A stretch of DNA of 5,292 bases from Anaerolineae bacterium (GCA_019912905.1 JAIOHO010001153.1:1-5292); one strand, 5' to 3'. Shown: positions 1 to 4,752, numbered from the stretch's first letter. Numbers and translations: made by a program. Notes: generated by a model from the letters alone, not told the origin.

Positions 1-501
1 ATCCAGGTAGATGTTGTCCAGGGGTCGGCTGCCTGCTGCTTTGGGCGTGGCTTCCAGGCGAACCACCGGGATATTGTGATCGAGCAGCGGGAACAAGCCC
101 ATAGCGCTGGTATGAAACAGCACCGCCACCAACCCATCCACACGGCCTTCCAGCATGGATTGGATATATTTCTGTTCTTTGTCGGCCAGGCCGTCGGTGT
201 TATAGGTGATGACATCGTAGCCGCGCTCGTCGGCTACATCCTGAATGCCGCGCTCGAAGGCCGGGTAAAACGGATTGGTAATATCGGGGATGATCGCGGC
301 GATGGTGTAGGTTTTGCTGGTGCGCAGGCTGCGCGCGGTGCGGTTGGGCTGGTAGCCAAGCTGGTCGATGGCGTCGAGCACGCGCTGGCGGGTCTCGGCG
401 GGAATCGAGACCGGCGTATTACTGTTCAGCACGTAGGACACCATCGCCTGAGACACGTTGGCGACGCGGGCGACATCGGCCTGGGTAGGACGCTTCTTCA
501 C
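1..501 (-). CDS. LacI-family transcriptional repressor (partial, N-terminal 167 residues)
   Basis: This is the amino-terminal half of a LacI/GalR-type repressor; the gene runs off the left edge. Seen: a helix-turn-helix at about residues 6-27 (QADVARVANVSQAMVSYVLN), a hinge helix at 52-64 (PNRTARSLRTSKT) with the expected minor-groove leucine at L59, then the start of the periplasmic-binding-protein-like effector domain (TIAAIIPDITNPFYPAFERG, about 66-85). Positions equivalent to LacI Y17, Q18 and R22 are Q18, A19 and Y23, so the DNA specificity differs from LacI. The start chosen is GTG at 499-501, matching the usual K-x-P/R-T lead-in; its ribosome site is weak (GAAAGA, 6-nt spacing). A TTG two codons upstream is an alternative. 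A palindrome over its own promoter suggests autorepression. The family usually senses sugars or nucleosides, but the effector cannot be inferred because most of the ligand domain and the downstream genes are outside the window. Confidence 0.95.
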   Translation of the reverse strand, partial: MKKRPTQADVARVANVSQAMVSYVLNSNTPVSIPAETRQRVLDAIDQLGYQPNRTARSLRTSKTYTIAAIIPDITNPFYPAFERGIQDVADERGYDVITYNTDGLADKEQKYIQSMLEGRVDGLVAVLFHTSAMGLFPLLDHNIPVVRLEATPKAAGSRPLDNIYLD

Positions 502-532
502 AATCAATCTTTCATCAAGAATGTGATACTTT

Positions 533-551
533 TACGTATAAGTTATACGTA
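533..551. promoter_or_regulatory. Perfect palindromic operator, probably for the LacI-family repressor
   Basis: TACGTATAAGTTATACGTA is a perfect 9-bp inverted repeat around a single central G, 31 bp upstream of the GTG start of the LacI-family gene. Length, symmetry and position fit a LacI-family operator. It overlaps the proposed -10 box on the minus strand, so a bound dimer would block RNA polymerase. The palindrome is seen directly; assigning it to this repressor is inference from position. Confidence 0.75.
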
Positions 552-568
552 TCAACGCCTGTTGTCAA
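542..568 (-). promoter_or_regulatory. Promoter of the LacI-family gene
   Basis: On the minus strand a consensus -35 TTGACA (563-568) is followed after 15 nt by TATAAC (542-547), five of six matches to the -10 consensus. The alternative -10 TAACTT (540-545) has the preferred 17-nt spacing but only three matches. The -10 lies inside the 533-551 palindrome. The 15-nt spacing is shorter than ideal. Confidence 0.6.
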
Positions 569-714
569 GAAATTGGTGGTGCACAACGGGCAGACACGGC
601 AAAGTCAGGGAAGAAAGAGGGCACCGCATCACAGGAGTCCACAGGCTGAGGACTGAAGCGGCACAGGGGTTGATCGCCGCACAGGATCATTTCGAGGATA
701 TGGCGTGAGGCGGC

Positions 715-751
715 CCGGGTGTCTGAAACCTGGCTGACCTCAGACACCCGG
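715..751 (-). terminator. 12-bp perfect stem-loop after the cyclic-nucleotide-binding gene
   Basis: CCGGGTGTCTGA (715-726) pairs perfectly with TCAGACACCCGG (740-751) around a 13-nt loop. It begins about 30 bp past the stop codon of the minus-strand cyclic-nucleotide-binding gene, where a terminator is expected, and separates it from the LacI-family gene. No T-tract follows on either strand, so it is not a canonical intrinsic terminator. It may instead be an RNA-stabilising 3' structure or a protein site. The rest of 552-782 shows no convincing gene. Confidence 0.5.
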
Positions 752-782
752 CGGCGCACCAGTAGGAGGATGGGAGGTGGAC

Positions 783-1172
783 CTACTCGGTCGCGTAGAA
801 GTCGGGCTGCACGATCGGCTCCAACCCGGCGGCGCGGCGCAGGCGGCTGCTGATCAGGTGCATCACCCGCGTGCCGAAAACCGGAGTCTTTTGCAGCAGC
901 GCGTAGAAATGATCTGGATCGACGGGCACCACGCGGACATCCGTCAGCGCAATCACGGTGGCGCTGCGCGGCATCTGGTCGATCAGCGCCATCTCACCCA
1001 CCAGTTCGCCCGGCCCCAGTGTCGCCAGCACGTCGCCATTATGCACGACCTGCACTTCCCCCTGCTGGATGGCGTAAATCGTGTCCCCCGCATCGCCTTC
1101 CCCGATCAGGATTTCCCCGGCCTGGTAAGTTTCGGATTCGTGGAACTGATTGAAGTAATCGGCGTTAAACAT
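783..1172 (-). CDS. Stand-alone cyclic-nucleotide-binding (CRP/cNMP-fold) domain protein
   Basis: A 129-residue protein consisting of one cyclic-nucleotide-binding beta-roll and nothing else. Seen: the entry strands with YQAGEILIGEGDAGDTIYAI (16-35) and IQQGEVQVV (35-43), then the phosphate-binding cassette GELVGEMALIDQMPRSATVI (55-74). E60 and R69 occupy the places of the ribose- and phosphate-binding Glu and Arg of CRP, so nucleotide binding looks intact. The chain ends after the C-helix region (about 86-116); there is no winged helix, kinase or channel domain, unlike the usual CRP/FNR length of about 220 residues. The start is ATG at 1170-1172, with AAAGG 8 nt upstream; an in-frame ATG at 1194-1196 would add eight residues but lacks a visible ribosome site. 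It is transcribed divergently from the DUF4331 gene. Likely cytoplasmic; its partner is unknown. Confidence 0.88.
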   Translation of the reverse strand: MFNADYFNQFHESETYQAGEILIGEGDAGDTIYAIQQGEVQVVHNGDVLATLGPGELVGEMALIDQMPRSATVIALTDVRVVPVDPDHFYALLQKTPVFGTRVMHLISSRLRRAAGLEPIVQPDFYATE

Positions 1173-1212
1173 GGGTTGTACCTTTCCTTTCCTCATTTAG
1201 CTTTTACAGTCT

Positions 1213-1245
1213 ACGAGGAAAGTGCCGAGAAAACGCCGAGAAAAT
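1213..1245. repeat. Three tandem 11-bp repeats upstream of the cyclic-nucleotide-binding gene
   Basis: ACGAGGAAAGT (1213-1223), GCCGAGAAAAC (1224-1234) and GCCGAGAAAAT (1235-1245) form a head-to-tail array. The last two copies share ten identical bases and the first is diverged. The 11-bp period is about one helical turn, so proteins bound to each copy would sit on one face. It lies in the intergenic region shared with the divergent DUF4331 gene. Confidence 0.55.
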
Positions 1246-1303
1246 GCATTTGTGCAGAAGCCCGGGCGTCCACAATCACCCCGCCCCTGCCTGCGCAAAT
1301 GCA
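1245..1303. repeat. Spaced inverted repeat in the divergent intergenic region
   Basis: TGCATTTGTGC (1245-1255) and GCGCAAATGCA (1293-1303) are inverted copies with ten of eleven positions matching, separated by 37 bp. The right arm overlaps the position of the -35 element of the DUF4331 promoter. Such an arrangement could hold a repressor or activator dimer at each arm, or a loop. The match is seen directly; any role is inference. Confidence 0.4.
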
Positions 1304-1320
1304 CTCAACTCCCATATAAT
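1292..1320 (+). promoter_or_regulatory. Promoter of the DUF4331 gene
   Basis: A perfect -10 TATAAT lies at 1315-1320. At 17-nt spacing the -35 is only TGCGCA (1292-1297), a poor match, which suggests that an activator may help. The expected transcript start near 1327 gives a short leader of about 25 nt before the ATG at 1353. Confidence 0.6.
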
Positions 1321-1352
1321 GTGGAGAAGATCGAACGTGAGAAGAGGTATTT

Positions 1353-2300
1353 ATGTCCCATCACTCCACCGTACCAAATCCCCAGACGGACATTACCGAC
1401 CTGTATATTTTCCAGAGACCGGGAAATCCCACGAAATCGATTCTGATTATGAATGTGAATCCCTTCGCGCCCACGCGGGCAAGCACATTCGCCCCGGAAG
1501 CAAGCTACGAACTTAAGATCGATACGAACGGCGATGCCGAGGCTGAGGTTGCCTTCCACGTTCTGTTCTCAAAATCCGATGGTACCCATCAGGCGGCGAC
1601 AGTGTACCGGGCAGCGGGCGAGGCAGCCCGCAGTACAGGCCCTGTCGGAGAGGTCATCATCCACAACGCCCCGGTGTCTTTCGGCCATGCGGCCCGCATC
1701 ACCACCGATGGCGATTACCGATTTTACGCAGGCCTGCGCAGCGATCCCTGGTTTGCCGACGTGGACGGCGTGTTCAATAATTTCCAGTTTACGGGCAAAG
1801 ACACCTTCGCCGAAGCAAACATATTTGGAATCGTACTGGAAGTTCCCAACGGCGCGCTCGGCCCAGGCGCGCAAATGGGGGTCTGGGCACGGACCGTCGC
1901 CCTTGTGGACGGCGAATTGGGCCAGGTCGATCAGGTAGGCCGTCCGCTCGTCACCGCAGTCTTTAATCCCACGGCGGAAGAACAACATCATTTTGTCGAG
2001 ACGCTCCCATCGCGGCAGCGAGCGGCCTTTCTACCCAGGTTCATTACGATCTTGCAGGCTGCCGGTTACGCCGAGGCGGACGCGACCCGAATTGCGCAGG
2101 AATTACTGCCCGACATTCTCCCATATGATTATGCCCGTCCGACAGGCTACCCCAATGGGCGGGTGCTCACCGACGATTGGCTCGACTCGATGATAGCCCT
2201 GATCACGAACGGCAAACAGACCAACGATCTCGTAGGTCCGCATACCGATTTGCTGAACGACTTCCCTTATTTAGGAGCGCCTCACCCCACGACGACGTGA
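1353..2300 (+). CDS. DUF4331 domain-containing protein
   Basis: A complete 315-residue protein that I recognise as DUF4331 from its family landmarks: the N-terminal SHHS with D13-ITDLYIFQRPGNP (13-26), the acidic YELKIDTNGDAEAEVAF strand (52-68), DYRFYAGLRSDPWFADVDG (121-139), then an IVLEVPNGAL segment, a VWART strand and GRPLVTAVF. The last third is alpha-helical and includes a stretch around DILPYDYARPTGYPNGRVLTDDWLD. The biochemical role of the family is not established. Many DUF4331 proteins are longer and exported; this one has no signal peptide or membrane segment, so it is probably cytoplasmic. The start is ATG 1353, preceded by AAGAGG (1342-1347) with 5-nt spacing and a consensus TATAAT. 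It is divergent from the cyclic-nucleotide-binding gene and convergent with hemB, so probably monocistronic. Confidence 0.9.
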   Translation: MSHHSTVPNPQTDITDLYIFQRPGNPTKSILIMNVNPFAPTRASTFAPEASYELKIDTNGDAEAEVAFHVLFSKSDGTHQAATVYRAAGEAARSTGPVGEVIIHNAPVSFGHAARITTDGDYRFYAGLRSDPWFADVDGVFNNFQFTGKDTFAEANIFGIVLEVPNGALGPGAQMGVWARTVALVDGELGQVDQVGRPLVTAVFNPTAEEQHHFVETLPSRQRAAFLPRFITILQAAGYAEADATRIAQELLPDILPYDYARPTGYPNGRVLTDDWLDSMIALITNGKQTNDLVGPHTDLLNDFPYLGAPHPTTT

Positions 2301-2334
2301 GGAGGAGAAAGCGGGACCGCCGTTTTGGGAAAGA

Positions 2335-3357
2335 TCACCCCGCCAGCCAGCGGGCCGCGTCCTTGGCGAAGTAGGTCAGGATCAGGTCCGCCCCGGCGCG
2401 CTTGATTCCCATCAGGCTTTCCAGCGCCGCCCGCTGCAAATCGAGCCAGCCGTTGGCCGCTGCCGCGTGGATCATGGCATATTCCCCGCTGACCTGATAG
2501 GCCGCTGTCGGCAGGTTGAAATGACGGCGCACCTCGGCCAGCACGTCCAGGTAGGGCATGGCCGGTTTGACCATGAGCATATCCGCGCCCTCGGCCACGT
2601 CCAGCGCCACTTCCTTCATCGCCTCGCGCTTGTTGGCCGGGTCCATCTGGTACTCGCTGCGGTCGCCGAAGCTGGGCGGGCTTTCCGCCGCATCGCGGAA
2701 CGGGCCGTAAAACGCGCTGGCATACTTGGCCGCGTAACTCATGATGATGACGTGCTCGAAACCGCTGGCATCCAGCCCGGCGCGGATCGCTCCCACCATG
2801 CCGTCGATCATGCCTGATGGTGCGATGATGTCGGCCCCGGCTTCGGCATGGACCACTGAGGCCCGCGCCAGCAGGTCCAGCGTCGGGTCGTTGAGCAGGT
2901 AGCCCTCCGGCAGATGGGCCGTGTAATGGCGGTCGCTGGGCAGGTTGATGATCCCGCAGTGGCCGTGATCGGTGTACTCGCAGAAACACATATCCGAAAT
3001 CACGATCAGGTCCGGGGCGGCCTCCTTGATGGCGCGGATGGCCGTCGGCACGATACCGCCGGGATCGGTGTTGTCGCTGCCGTGCGCGTCCTTATGTTCG
3101 GGGATGCCGAACAGAATCACCGCCGGGATGCCCAGCGCGGCGATCTCACGCACCTCGTCGGCCAGCTTATCGACGGTCCACTGCGACTGCCCCGGCATGG
3201 AGCGAATCGGCTGTTGGATGCCGCTGCCGTAGCGCACGAACAGCGGATAGATAAAATCCGCCGGGCTGAGGGTGGTCTCGCGCACCATCTGGCGCAGCAG
3301 CGCATTCCGCCGCAGCCGCCGGGGCCGGATTGTAGGAAAAGCAGCGTGTTCGATCAT
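2335..3357 (-). CDS. hemB: Porphobilinogen synthase (delta-aminolevulinic acid dehydratase)
   Basis: Condenses two 5-aminolevulinate molecules to porphobilinogen, the first common step from ALA to heme, siroheme, corrinoids and chlorophylls; a cytoplasmic homo-oligomer with a TIM-barrel fold. The 340-residue length is normal for the family. Seen: the N-terminal RPRRLRRNALLRQMVRET arm (11-28), DPGGIVPTAI (98-107), the metal site DMCFCEYTDHGHCGI with Cys124, Cys126 and Cys134, the first Schiff-base lysine K211 in SYAAKYASAFYGPFRDA, and the second, K264, in MLMVKPAMPYLD. Three cysteines at the metal site mark the zinc-dependent class rather than the DxA(L)D magnesium type of plants and some bacteria. 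Also present is MDPANKREAMKE (238-249), which in relatives helps form the allosteric metal site. The ribosome site is weak (AGAAAG, 8-nt spacing). No other heme gene is in the window, so it appears separated from a hem cluster. Its 3' end is 34 bp from the convergent DUF4331 stop codon. Confidence 0.97.
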   Translation of the reverse strand: MIEHAAFPTIRPRRLRRNALLRQMVRETTLSPADFIYPLFVRYGSGIQQPIRSMPGQSQWTVDKLADEVREIAALGIPAVILFGIPEHKDAHGSDNTDPGGIVPTAIRAIKEAAPDLIVISDMCFCEYTDHGHCGIINLPSDRHYTAHLPEGYLLNDPTLDLLARASVVHAEAGADIIAPSGMIDGMVGAIRAGLDASGFEHVIIMSYAAKYASAFYGPFRDAAESPPSFGDRSEYQMDPANKREAMKEVALDVAEGADMLMVKPAMPYLDVLAEVRRHFNLPTAAYQVSGEYAMIHAAAANGWLDLQRAALESLMGIKRAGADLILTYFAKDAARWLAG

Positions 3358-3399
3358 GATTTGAGCTTTCTGTCAGGGTATAGGCTGTACTTCGCCGCG

Positions 3400-3428
3400 A
3401 TGATAATTAAAACGACGCTTCATTTTAA
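3400..3428 (-). promoter_or_regulatory. Candidate hemB promoter
   Basis: On the minus strand TTAAAA (3423-3428; four of six -35 matches) and TATCAT (3400-3405; five of six -10 matches) are separated by exactly 17 nt. They lie 42 nt upstream of the hemB ATG in an AT-rich stretch. Confidence 0.5.
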
Positions 3429-3467
3429 CGCAGTTTATGGTTCAGGTTCCCGTGAAGTTGAATGGTA

Positions 3468-3496
3468 TCGCCACATTGTGCAATCTGTAATAGAAT
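3468..3496 (+). promoter_or_regulatory. Candidate promoter of the DUF6883-DUF4926 pair
   Basis: TCGCCA (3468-3473) and TAGAAT (3491-3496) have a 17-nt spacer, with four and five of six matches to the -35 and -10 consensus. It would start a transcript near 3503, giving a leader of about 45 nt before the ATG at 3548. It is back-to-back with the hemB promoter. Confidence 0.4.
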
Positions 3497-3547
3497 CAAA
3501 AAAATGATTTTAGCGCGGCTAGCTTGTACTCTGTTGAAGCTGCTATT

Positions 3548-3871
3548 ATGAAATTACCTGATGATGTCATTATTCCGCCTGAGAAACTGACTACCTACCT
3601 GCTCGTGCCACAGGCTAAAAACGACAAATCCAAGTTTCTGGCCCAGGCAGGATTTACCCAGAAAAACCCGGATATACTTGAAACAGCCATCCGGCAGCTT
3701 ATCAGCGAAAATGAGGCGGTGCAGGACAGGGTGAATGAATATGGCATCCATTATCGGGTCACAGGGCATTTACGTGGGGTTTCTGGTGATCTGGATGTTG
3801 TGACCATCTGGATACATGGAACGAAGGATGATCGCTATCGTTTTATCACCCTCAAGCCGAACAAGGAGTAA
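3548..3871 (+). CDS. DUF6883 domain-containing protein
   Basis: A small 107-residue protein, first gene of a tight two-gene unit. I recognise the DUF6883 pattern: an N-terminal LPDDVIIPPEKLTTYLL (3-19), KSKFLAQAGF (27-36), an amphipathic helix ILETAIRQLISENEAV (43-58), then YGIHYRVTGHLRG (65-77) and the beta hairpin DLDVVTIWI (81-89) with RFITLKP near the end. The function of the domain is not established; it is found in small free-standing proteins and, to my knowledge, as a tail on larger proteins, so a toxin-like or associated role is only conjecture. No signal peptide or membrane segment. The start is ATG 3548, since the family begins with LP right after the initiator; an in-frame TTG at 3524 would add eight atypical residues. 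The ribosome site is weak (GAAG, 8-nt spacing). Confidence 0.8.
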   Translation: MKLPDDVIIPPEKLTTYLLVPQAKNDKSKFLAQAGFTQKNPDILETAIRQLISENEAVQDRVNEYGIHYRVTGHLRGVSGDLDVVTIWIHGTKDDRYRFITLKPNKE

Positions 3872-3877
3872 ATGATG
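3863..3877 (+). promoter_or_regulatory. Strong ribosome binding site with double ATG, coupling the two genes
   Basis: AAGGAG (3863-3868) lies inside the last codons of the DUF6883 gene. TAA (3869-3871) is followed directly by ATGATG. Spacing is 3 nt to the first ATG and 6 nt to the second, so the second (3875) is better placed. The zero-gap layout points to translational coupling. The downstream gene has a much better site than the upstream one, as would suit a gene needing excess product. Confidence 0.75.
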
Positions 3878-4117
3878 ACACTGGCATTGTACAAACAGGT
3901 CGCCCTCGTGCGGGATGTTCCCGAAGCCAACTTGTATGCAGGCGATATGGTCGTCCTGGTGGATTTTATCGACCATCCCACAGGTGGTGAACAGGGGGCC
4001 GTGTTGGAAGTCTTTAACGTCCTCGGCGAGTCTATTGACGTGGTCACTGTGCCGGTCTCCGCCATCGCGCCCCTGAGCGCCGATCAAATCCCGGCGGTTC
4101 GCACCCGCGCAAGCTAG
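3872..4117 (+). CDS. DUF4926 domain-containing protein
   Basis: An 81-residue protein (80 if translation starts at the second ATG, which has the better ribosome spacing) that matches DUF4926: LYKQVALVRDVPEANLYAGD (6-25), the strand MVVLVDFI (26-33), a Gly-rich turn (38-42), the strand GAVLEVFNVLGESIDVVTVP (42-61) and the closing VSAIAPL (62-68). The predicted shape is a small all-beta barrel. The family is of unknown function and is often seen as the small partner of another short gene; here it directly follows a DUF6883 gene with no spacer. Its size and pairing invite comparison with antitoxin or immunity proteins, but it has no recognisable DNA-binding domain, so this is a hypothesis only. 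The stop codon TAG lies within the right arm of the 10-bp inverted repeat that bounds the pair. Confidence 0.82.
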   Translation: MMTLALYKQVALVRDVPEANLYAGDMVVLVDFIDHPTGGEQGAVLEVFNVLGESIDVVTVPVSAIAPLSADQIPAVRTRAS

Positions 4118-4136
4118 CCTGGTTTCGATTCAAACA

Positions 4137-4165
4137 AAGTTTACTTCCGTAAGTTCTTCAAACTT
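4137..4165. terminator. Possible convergent stem-loop terminator
   Basis: AAGTTT (4137-4142) pairs with AAACTT (4160-4165), and nested inside ACTT (4143-4146) pairs with AAGT (4151-4154). The structure lies between the plus-strand DUF4926 stop and the minus-strand small ORF, where a bidirectional terminator could work. On the plus strand it is followed by CTCTTT. The stems are AT-rich and interrupted, so it would be weak. Confidence 0.3.
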
Positions 4166-4388
4166 CTCTTTCGCTGGAAACATCTACCAAAGCGAGACCA
4201 CGCCGGGAAAACAACTCTTTTTCTGCATCAAAAATCGCATCATACACGACGAATTGCCCATCAGGGCTAATATAAAAACCTGTCGAGTTAAAGAGAGAGT
4301 TGCTTTCGTCTACAATCAAGGCATTCACAAAATCATTAAAATCGATTGTCTGCTCGTCGAAGGCTACAAAAGCAATGCCAGTATTCAA
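4158..4388 (-). CDS. Small hypothetical ORF with one WD40/TolB-like motif, possibly a remnant
   Basis: An open frame of 76 codons on the minus strand, AT-richer than its neighbours and with no ATG start: the only plausible initiator is TTG at 4386-4388, eight bases after the stop codon of the broken AbrB antitoxin, with AGGG about 5 nt upstream. The translation looks protein-like and acidic. It holds the segment YISPDGQFVVYDA (39-51) followed by ALVDVSSEREV at the C-terminus, reminiscent of one blade of a TolB/PD40-type beta-propeller. A single blade cannot form a propeller, so this may be a fragment of a larger gene, a free small protein, or chance. Its position directly downstream of an antitoxin gene is where a toxin would normally sit, but I see no PIN, MazF or RelE motif. 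I do not recognise it and assign no function. Confidence 0.4.
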   Translation of the reverse strand: MNTGIAFVAFDEQTIDFNDFVNALIVDESNSLFNSTGFYISPDGQFVVYDAIFDAEKELFSRRGLALVDVSSEREV

Positions 4389-4396
4389 TGAAGGCC

Positions 4397-4685
4397 CTAA
4401 TCATCGTCGCCAGCTTCGATGCCGTAATCCTCCATCAACATTTCGCCTCTGATCGCGCGACCACTTGCCATCAACTCATCCGGTGTGATGCCGCTGGCCT
4501 TCAGACCTGCACCAATCTGATCGAGCAGTTGGTTGATGAGTTCCGTGCGGGGCGGATCAACAAACCCGCCCCGGTCTCCAGAAAACCGACCTCGTCACCC
4601 GGTTTGGTGTTGTGTTTTTGCCGGATCAGTCTGGCAGCTCAATCAACCCGTTCTCGGCAACGGCTTAGGTGCGTCTGCTTTCCAT
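4397..4685 (-). pseudogene. Disrupted AbrB/MazE/SpoVT-type antitoxin gene
   Basis: Read across three frames this is a 96-codon antitoxin-like gene. It starts at ATG 4683-4685, with AAAGGAG (4694-4700) 8 nt upstream. Frame one gives MESRRT, a TAA stop (4665-4667), then AVAENGLIELPD. A missing base near 4628-4630 (GAC-CTG reduced to GACTG) moves to LIRQKHNTKPGDEVGFLETG, then AGLLIRPAR: the classic swapped-hairpin AbrB core with KPGDEV and the closing LIRPA. A second missing base near 4543-4544 (CGG-GAA to CGGAA) moves to ELINQLLDQIGAGLKASGIT then PDELMASGRAIRGEMLMEDY, ending in GIEAGDDD and TAG (4397-4399). Restoring two bases makes the length an exact multiple of three. AbrB/MazE antitoxins bind their own promoter and neutralise a partner toxin; here no recognisable toxin gene follows. 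Three separate lesions argue for true decay rather than one sequencing error. Confidence 0.85.
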
Positions 4686-4693
4686 AATAGACG

Positions 4694-4716
4694 CTCCTTT
4701 TCTGCCTAAGAGTATA
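4694..4716 (-). promoter_or_regulatory. Extended -10 promoter and ribosome site of the antitoxin pseudogene
   Basis: On the minus strand TGGTATACT is an extended -10 element, with TATACT at 4711-4716. No good -35 is present at 17 nt (CGCTCC). The AAAGGAG ribosome site (4694-4700) follows closely, so the leader is very short. The expression signals appear intact although the reading frame is broken. Confidence 0.5.
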
Positions 4717-4752
4717 CCAGAGTTATCTGCGGCGGAGCGTCGTCGGTCATGC

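Larger units (their letters stand above)
3517..4119. repeat. 10-bp inverted repeat near both ends of the DUF6883-DUF4926 pair
   Basis: GGCTAGCTTG at 3517-3526 and CAAGCTAGCC at 4110-4119 are exact inverted copies enclosing the two genes. A GCGCG lies immediately left of both arms (3513-3517 overlapping, and 4106-4110 as CGCGC). The core AGCTAGC contains a self-complementary GCTAGC, which raises the chance of coincidence. No transposase lies between the arms and no target-site duplication is obvious. Confidence 0.35.

Noticed and set aside
636..654. Small hairpin AGTCC-ACAGGCTGA-GGACT
   Set aside because: Five pairs with a nine-base loop is expected by chance in this composition.
76..708. Long plus-strand open frame of 210 codons
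   Set aside because: It is the antisense of the LacI-family gene and continues through its promoter. The translation is low-complexity His/Gly/Arg-rich with no family pattern.
565..759. Minus-strand open frame of 64 codons between the LacI-family and cyclic-nucleotide-binding genes
   Set aside because: It has no convincing ribosome site, runs across the 715-751 stem-loop and has a protein sequence with no recognisable features. The interval is better read as intergenic.
2310..2328. Possible terminator GCGG-GA-CCGC followed by GTTTT between the DUF4331 gene and hemB
   Set aside because: The loop would be only two bases, and a realistic loop leaves a three-pair stem, which is too weak to support.
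2282..2989. Minus-strand open frame of 235 codons
   Set aside because: It overlaps hemB in another frame; Pro/Arg/Gly-rich composition is typical of a shadow frame in GC-rich DNA.
2914..3507. Plus-strand open frame of 197 codons opposite hemB
   Set aside because: It is antisense to hemB with its 22 or so final codons in AT-rich intergenic DNA. No domain is recognisable and hemB is certain.
3770..4087. Minus-strand open frames opposite the DUF6883-DUF4926 pair
   Set aside because: Antisense shadows; the plus-strand genes have family similarity, coupling and a strong ribosome site.
4346..4687. Plus-strand open frame of 113 codons
   Set aside because: It is the antisense of the antitoxin pseudogene, which has a clear ribosome site and family motifs on the minus strand.
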